A stretch of 9,946 nt of DNA from Deltaproteobacteria bacterium (GTDB lineage: Bacteria > Desulfobacterota > Dissulfuribacteria > Dissulfuribacterales > JALVPX01), in NCBI GenBank assembly GCA_027061625.1, contig JAMOVF010000072.1, forward strand, positions 1 to 9,946, in the 5' to 3' direction. The first letter of the stretch is position 1. Every line of letters starts with the position of its first letter. A model generated the notes under the pieces. It made no database searches and was not told the origin of the DNA. It saw nothing but the letters and a program-made list of their open reading frames with translations. The translations under genes and the position numbers were made by a program. This document shows positions 6,531 to 9,946 of the stretch, one piece after another.

Positions 6531-8678
6531 ATGTCATCAGCAAAGTCTTTGGAACATAATCAACGTTATCTTGAAATAATCGCTGTTTTAGCTGCGGCAA
6601 TAGGCCTTTTCCTTTCCATTTCCTTTATCAGTTATCAAATTTATGACCCAGCTTCAGCTAGAAGTTTTGTAAACGGAGCTGGCAATTGGATGGGTCCTGT
6701 GGGACTTAAAATCTCGGTTTTTCTCTTTGATTTATTAGGAATGGCCAGTTGGTGGCTTCCTATAGCCTTTTTTACTGCTGCTGTCTTTTTTTTCATGCCC
6801 CACAAATTTACAACCATTAATCCTTTTTTGGTGGTGATTGGCGCCTTCTTTTTGATAAATGCTAGCGCTGCCTTTCTTTCTCTGTTGGGCCATAGCCTGG
6901 CAGGTAAACCTTCTTGGGGAGGCATTGTGGGCATTCTGTTATTTGAAGGTATTACAGGTGCAGTGGGCACTTTAGGGGCCTATCTTATTTGCATAGTTTC
7001 TATTTTGGCCAGTGTTATGATGATTACCCCTTTTTCCCTTTTGAATGCATTTAAAAAAGTGCCTCAATTTGCATTGAAAGTACGTAGAAATAAGGAAAAG
7101 AAGTATGCTCCTGCTGCCCCAAAGTCATCCAAAAAGAAGTTTATGCAGCCTGCAGCACAGGAAGAATCTGCTTATCCCAAGATCGTTCCTAGGGTTACAC
7201 CAAAGGCCTCTGATGAGAAGGAAGAAAAAAGCGAAGGCGAAGAATTTAAAATAAGTTCTCCTGCAGGCGATTTTCAGCTTCCATCCTTATCTTTCCTTAG
7301 CGATCCAACCCATTCAGAGGTTGAACAGGATCATGAGGAATATTTTTCAAATGCCACCATATTGGAGCAAAAGCTTTTGGATTTTGGTGTTGCAGGAAAG
7401 GTGGTACAAATATGTCCAGGGCCTGTGGTAACAATGTATGAATTTGCTCCTGCACCAGGAGTGAAAATAAACAAAGTGGCCTCCTTGGCTGATGATCTTG
7501 CCTTGGCCCTGAAGACCCACAGCGTGCGCATTGTTGCCCCCATTCCTGGAAAAGGGGTTATTGGTATTGAGCTGGCAAACCCAGTTCGTCAAACCGTTTA
7601 TTTAAAGGAGATTCTCTCAAGCGATCTTTTCCTGAAGAAGAAATGGATTCTTCCTCTGGCCTTGGGAAAAGATATTATGGGCGAGCCATATATAACGGAT
7701 TTGGCAAAGATGCCCCATTTATTGATAGCTGGTGCCACAGGTGCAGGAAAGAGTGTGGGCCTTAATTCTATGATCTGCTCTCTGCTGTATAAGCACACGC
7801 CAACTGATCTTAGAATGCTCATGATCGATCCAAAACGCATCGAGCTTTCACTATATGATGGCATTCCACACCTGCTTCATCCAGTTGTGAGCGATGCAAA
7901 GGAGGCTACCAGGGCCTTGCGCTGGGCAGTGCTGGAGATGGAGCGCCGCTATCAGCTCCTTGAAGAGGCAAAGGCTCGGAATGTGGCCAGCTACAACAAG
8001 AATGCTGAGGAACCAATCCCGCTTTTGGTCATCATAATTGATGAATTGGCTGACTTGATGATGGTCTCTTCAAAGGAGGTGGAGGGAGCCATTGCCAGGC
8101 TTGCGCAGATGGCCCGGGCAGCTGCAATACATTTGATTATAGCTACTCAGAGGCCTTCTGTGGATGTGCTTACTGGCTTGATTAAGGCAAACTTCCCAGC
8201 CCGTATCTCTTTTAAAGTCTCATCCAAGGTGGATTCCAGGACTATAATTGATCAAGGCGGGGCTGAAAGGCTCTTGGGCATGGGAGACATGCTCTTTCTG
8301 CCGCCTGGAGCCTCAACGCTTATCCGCATTCATGGCTGTTACGTATCTGAGCCAGAGATATCAAATATTGTTGAATTCCTTAAGGCGCAGGGTGAGCCAG
8401 AATATGAGTCTTCAGTGGTTGAGCCTGTGCCAGGAGAAGATGCACAAGGCGGTATAGGGCCTGGCGGCGATTCATCTGTTGATGCCCGTTATGATGAGGC
8501 AGTGGAGATTGTTACTCAGACAGGCAAGGCATCCATATCCATGATTCAGAGACGGCTTCGCGTTGGATATAACCGTGCAGCCAGGATGATTGAGCAGATG
8601 GAGACAGACGGCATTGTAACACCTGTGGACCACAAAGGAAGGCGACAGGTCATTGTTAAAGGCTACCATGACGAATAG
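6531..8678 (+). CDS. ftsK: DNA translocase FtsK
   Basis: A 715-residue inner-membrane, septum-located DNA pump that moves chromosome ends apart during division and activates XerCD or a similar recombinase at dif. The N-terminus (about 14-170) holds the membrane domain, about four hydrophobic spans starting with LEIIAVLAAAIGLFLSISF. A short charged linker follows (about 178-270), Lys-rich then Glu-rich. The motor has the alpha domain (about 275-375), then the RecA-like beta domain with Walker A GATGAGKS at 401-408, Walker B LLVIIIDE at 498-505, and ATQRPSVDVLTG at 538-549. The C-terminal gamma winged helix is at about 661-711 (RRLRVGYNRAARMIEQM, 674-690), which reads polar DNA motifs such as KOPS/SRS. 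Length is near SpoIIIE and far shorter than E. coli FtsK because the linker is short. The ATG at 6531 has no visible Shine-Dalgarno, but the residues after it fit the family start. Intact and confidently named. Confidence 0.97.
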   Translation: MSSAKSLEHNQRYLEIIAVLAAAIGLFLSISFISYQIYDPASARSFVNGAGNWMGPVGLKISVFLFDLLGMASWWLPIAFFTAAVFFFMPHKFTTINPFLVVIGAFFLINASAAFLSLLGHSLAGKPSWGGIVGILLFEGITGAVGTLGAYLICIVSILASVMMITPFSLLNAFKKVPQFALKVRRNKEKKYAPAAPKSSKKKFMQPAAQEESAYPKIVPRVTPKASDEKEEKSEGEEFKISSPAGDFQLPSLSFLSDPTHSEVEQDHEEYFSNATILEQKLLDFGVAGKVVQICPGPVVTMYEFAPAPGVKINKVASLADDLALALKTHSVRIVAPIPGKGVIGIELANPVRQTVYLKEILSSDLFLKKKWILPLALGKDIMGEPYITDLAKMPHLLIAGATGAGKSVGLNSMICSLLYKHTPTDLRMLMIDPKRIELSLYDGIPHLLHPVVSDAKEATRALRWAVLEMERRYQLLEEAKARNVASYNKNAEEPIPLLVIIIDELADLMMVSSKEVEGAIARLAQMARAAAIHLIIATQRPSVDVLTGLIKANFPARISFKVSSKVDSRTIIDQGGAERLLGMGDMLFLPPGASTLIRIHGCYVSEPEISNIVEFLKAQGEPEYESSVVEPVPGEDAQGGIGPGGDSSVDARYDEAVEIVTQTGKASISMIQRRLRVGYNRAARMIEQMETDGIVTPVDHKGRRQVIVKGYHDE

Positions 8679-8717
8679 TACTTGATCCTTTTCCTCTTTC
8701 CCAATACCCTATGCGCC

Positions 8718-9946
8718 ATGGTATCTGAATTGCTGGTCAATGTAGCCCCCTGGGAGACCAGGGTTGCCCTGCTGGAAAACGGCAATGTGGTGGAATTCCA
8801 CGTTGAGCGTTCTGCAGAACGTGGTTTTGTGGGAAACATCTACAAGGGCCAAGTGGTGCGGGTATTGCCTGGCATGCAGGCTGCTTTTATTGACATTGGG
8901 CTTGAACGCACGGCTTTTTTATATGTTACAGACGTATATGATCATCTTTCAGAGTTTGAGATGATGCTTGGAAAGGCAGAGTGCGAAGAGGAAAGTTGCA
9001 GTCCATATGGCCAGGAAGAGGAGCATCCCCTTCACTATGCCTTGCCGCCTTTCAGAATTGAAGATCTGCTTTATGAAGGCCAGGAGATCTTGGTCCAGGT
9101 TGCAAAGGAACCCATTGGCAGCAAGGGAGCAAGGTTGACTTCCCATATCTCCCTGCCAGGCAGGCATCTTGTGCTCATGCCCACCATGAACCATATTGGT
9201 ATTTCCCGAAGGATAGAAGACGAAGAAGAAAGAAGGCGCCTTAGAGAGATAATAGAGGAGATGAGGCCTTCTGGCATGGGCTTTATAGTGCGTACTGCTG
9301 CCGAAGGGCTTACTGCTGCTGATCTCGAAGTGGAGATGGATTTTTTGTTGAAGCTCTGGGAGAATATTCAGCGCAAAGCAGCCAGCCTGCCAATACCAAG
9401 CCTTGTGTATGAGGACCTGGATATAACACTTAGGGCCGTCCGCGACCTCTTCGCAGGCGATGTTAAAAAGCTGGTTGTTGATTCTAAAGATGCCTATGAG
9501 CGTATATTGGAGTTTTTAGAGACCTTTGCTCAACATTTGCACCCCTGCGTTGAACTGTATGAAGGCACAATGCCCCTTTTTGATGCTATGGGCATTGAGC
9601 TTGAAATGTCTAGGGCCATGGGCAGAAAGGTCTGGCTTAAATCAGGCGGCTACATAATTATCGAGAGCACAGAGGCCCTTACAACAATTGATGTAAATAC
9701 AGGCCGTTTTGTAGGGAAACGCCACCTTGAGGATACGATTTTAAAGACCAACCTTGAAGCTGCAAAAGAGATTGCATACCAGCTACGCCTTAGGAATATA
9801 GGAGGCCTTATCATTATAGATTTTATAGATATGGAGAACCCTACCAGCAGGGATGAAGTCTTCAAGACATTGAAGGACTTGGTCAGCAAAGACCGCTGCA
9901 AGACAAACATATTGCGAATGTCTGAATTGGGTTTGATCCAGATGAC
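8718..9946 (+). CDS. Rne/Rng family endoribonuclease (RNase G-like), cut by right edge
   Basis: An ATG at 8718 opens a frame of 409 codons that leaves the window without a stop. The start matches the family: VSELLVNVAPWETRVALLE, then GNIYKGQVVRVLPGMQAAF and DIGLERTAFLYV, which form the S1 RNA-binding domain. Catalytic, Mg-binding aspartates are D325 in TTIDVNTGRF and D368 in IIDFIDM, 43 residues apart as in E. coli RNase E (D303/D346) and RNase G. The sequence stops at about SELGLIQM, just before the usual TRKR, so the zinc-link CPxC region and any RNase E-type scaffold tail lie outside. The enzyme cuts single-stranded AU-rich RNA with a 5'-monophosphate preference in mRNA decay and rRNA processing. 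The S1 domain has an acidic, Cys-containing insert near residues 77-107. It starts 39 bases after ftsK with no terminator between them and no clear ribosome-binding site, so co-transcription is likely. RNase E versus G cannot be decided here. Confidence 0.95.
   Translation, partial: MVSELLVNVAPWETRVALLENGNVVEFHVERSAERGFVGNIYKGQVVRVLPGMQAAFIDIGLERTAFLYVTDVYDHLSEFEMMLGKAECEEESCSPYGQEEEHPLHYALPPFRIEDLLYEGQEILVQVAKEPIGSKGARLTSHISLPGRHLVLMPTMNHIGISRRIEDEEERRRLREIIEEMRPSGMGFIVRTAAEGLTAADLEVEMDFLLKLWENIQRKAASLPIPSLVYEDLDITLRAVRDLFAGDVKKLVVDSKDAYERILEFLETFAQHLHPCVELYEGTMPLFDAMGIELEMSRAMGRKVWLKSGGYIIIESTEALTTIDVNTGRFVGKRHLEDTILKTNLEAAKEIAYQLRLRNIGGLIIIDFIDMENPTSRDEVFKTLKDLVSKDRCKTNILRMSELGLIQM

Noticed and set aside
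8682..8717. In-frame TTG at 8682 as an earlier start for the RNase gene
   Set aside because: The added residues (LILFLFPNTLCA) do not fit the family, while the ATG at 8718 begins exactly with the conserved VSELLVN pattern.
1..9946. Defence island, prophage, transposon, CRISPR or toxin-antitoxin system
   Set aside because: No integrase, transposase, nuclease-effector pair, terminal repeats or regular repeat-spacer pattern was seen. The genes are signalling, envelope and housekeeping types.

Overview
The window looks like a chromosomal piece of a Gram-negative, moderately AT-rich bacterium. Desulfobacterota (former Deltaproteobacteria) is my best guess. It rests on a large protein that resembles the DUF6178 family, on the REC / REC-GAF-HD-GYP signalling style, and on ftsK followed by an RNase E/G gene. 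This placement is inference; no rRNA or tRNA is present to settle it. I see no phage, insertion sequence, CRISPR array, tRNA or integration site, and no gap over 300 bases without a gene.

Layout. The window is split by one divergent intergenic region (3316-3407). To the left, three genes read leftward as a probable operon. First is a 586-residue protein of unknown function (1555-3315). A PLP-dependent sugar aminotransferase of the DegT/WbpE type follows (416-1558), its ATG overlapping the previous stop as ATGA. Last is the first half of a TauE/SafE-type membrane permease (1-388), cut by the window edge.

To the right, three signalling genes read rightward: a single receiver domain with a SHOCT-like tail (3408-4094), a receiver-GAF-HD-GYP cyclic-di-GMP phosphodiesterase (4107-5630), and a small histidine-kinase-like protein with a conserved H-box but an eroded ATP-binding domain (5688-6410). 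After a 120-base gap with a possible promoter come the DNA translocase ftsK (6531-8678) and the start of an RNase E/G-family ribonuclease (8718 to the right edge).

How they may work together. The three signalling genes probably form one pathway that ends in lowering cyclic-di-GMP. The kinase-like protein lacks what it needs to phosphorylate itself, so it could pass phosphate between the two receivers, as Spo0B and ChpT do, or act as a scaffold. This is the most interesting part of the window. The leftward genes suggest surface-polysaccharide sugar synthesis plus export of an anion, with the large unknown protein tied to them by translational coupling. FtsK and the RNase are housekeeping proteins.

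A separate base-level signal is a strong excess of the palindrome AGGCCT: 12 copies, against roughly 2 expected from base composition, spread over most genes and all three codon phases.
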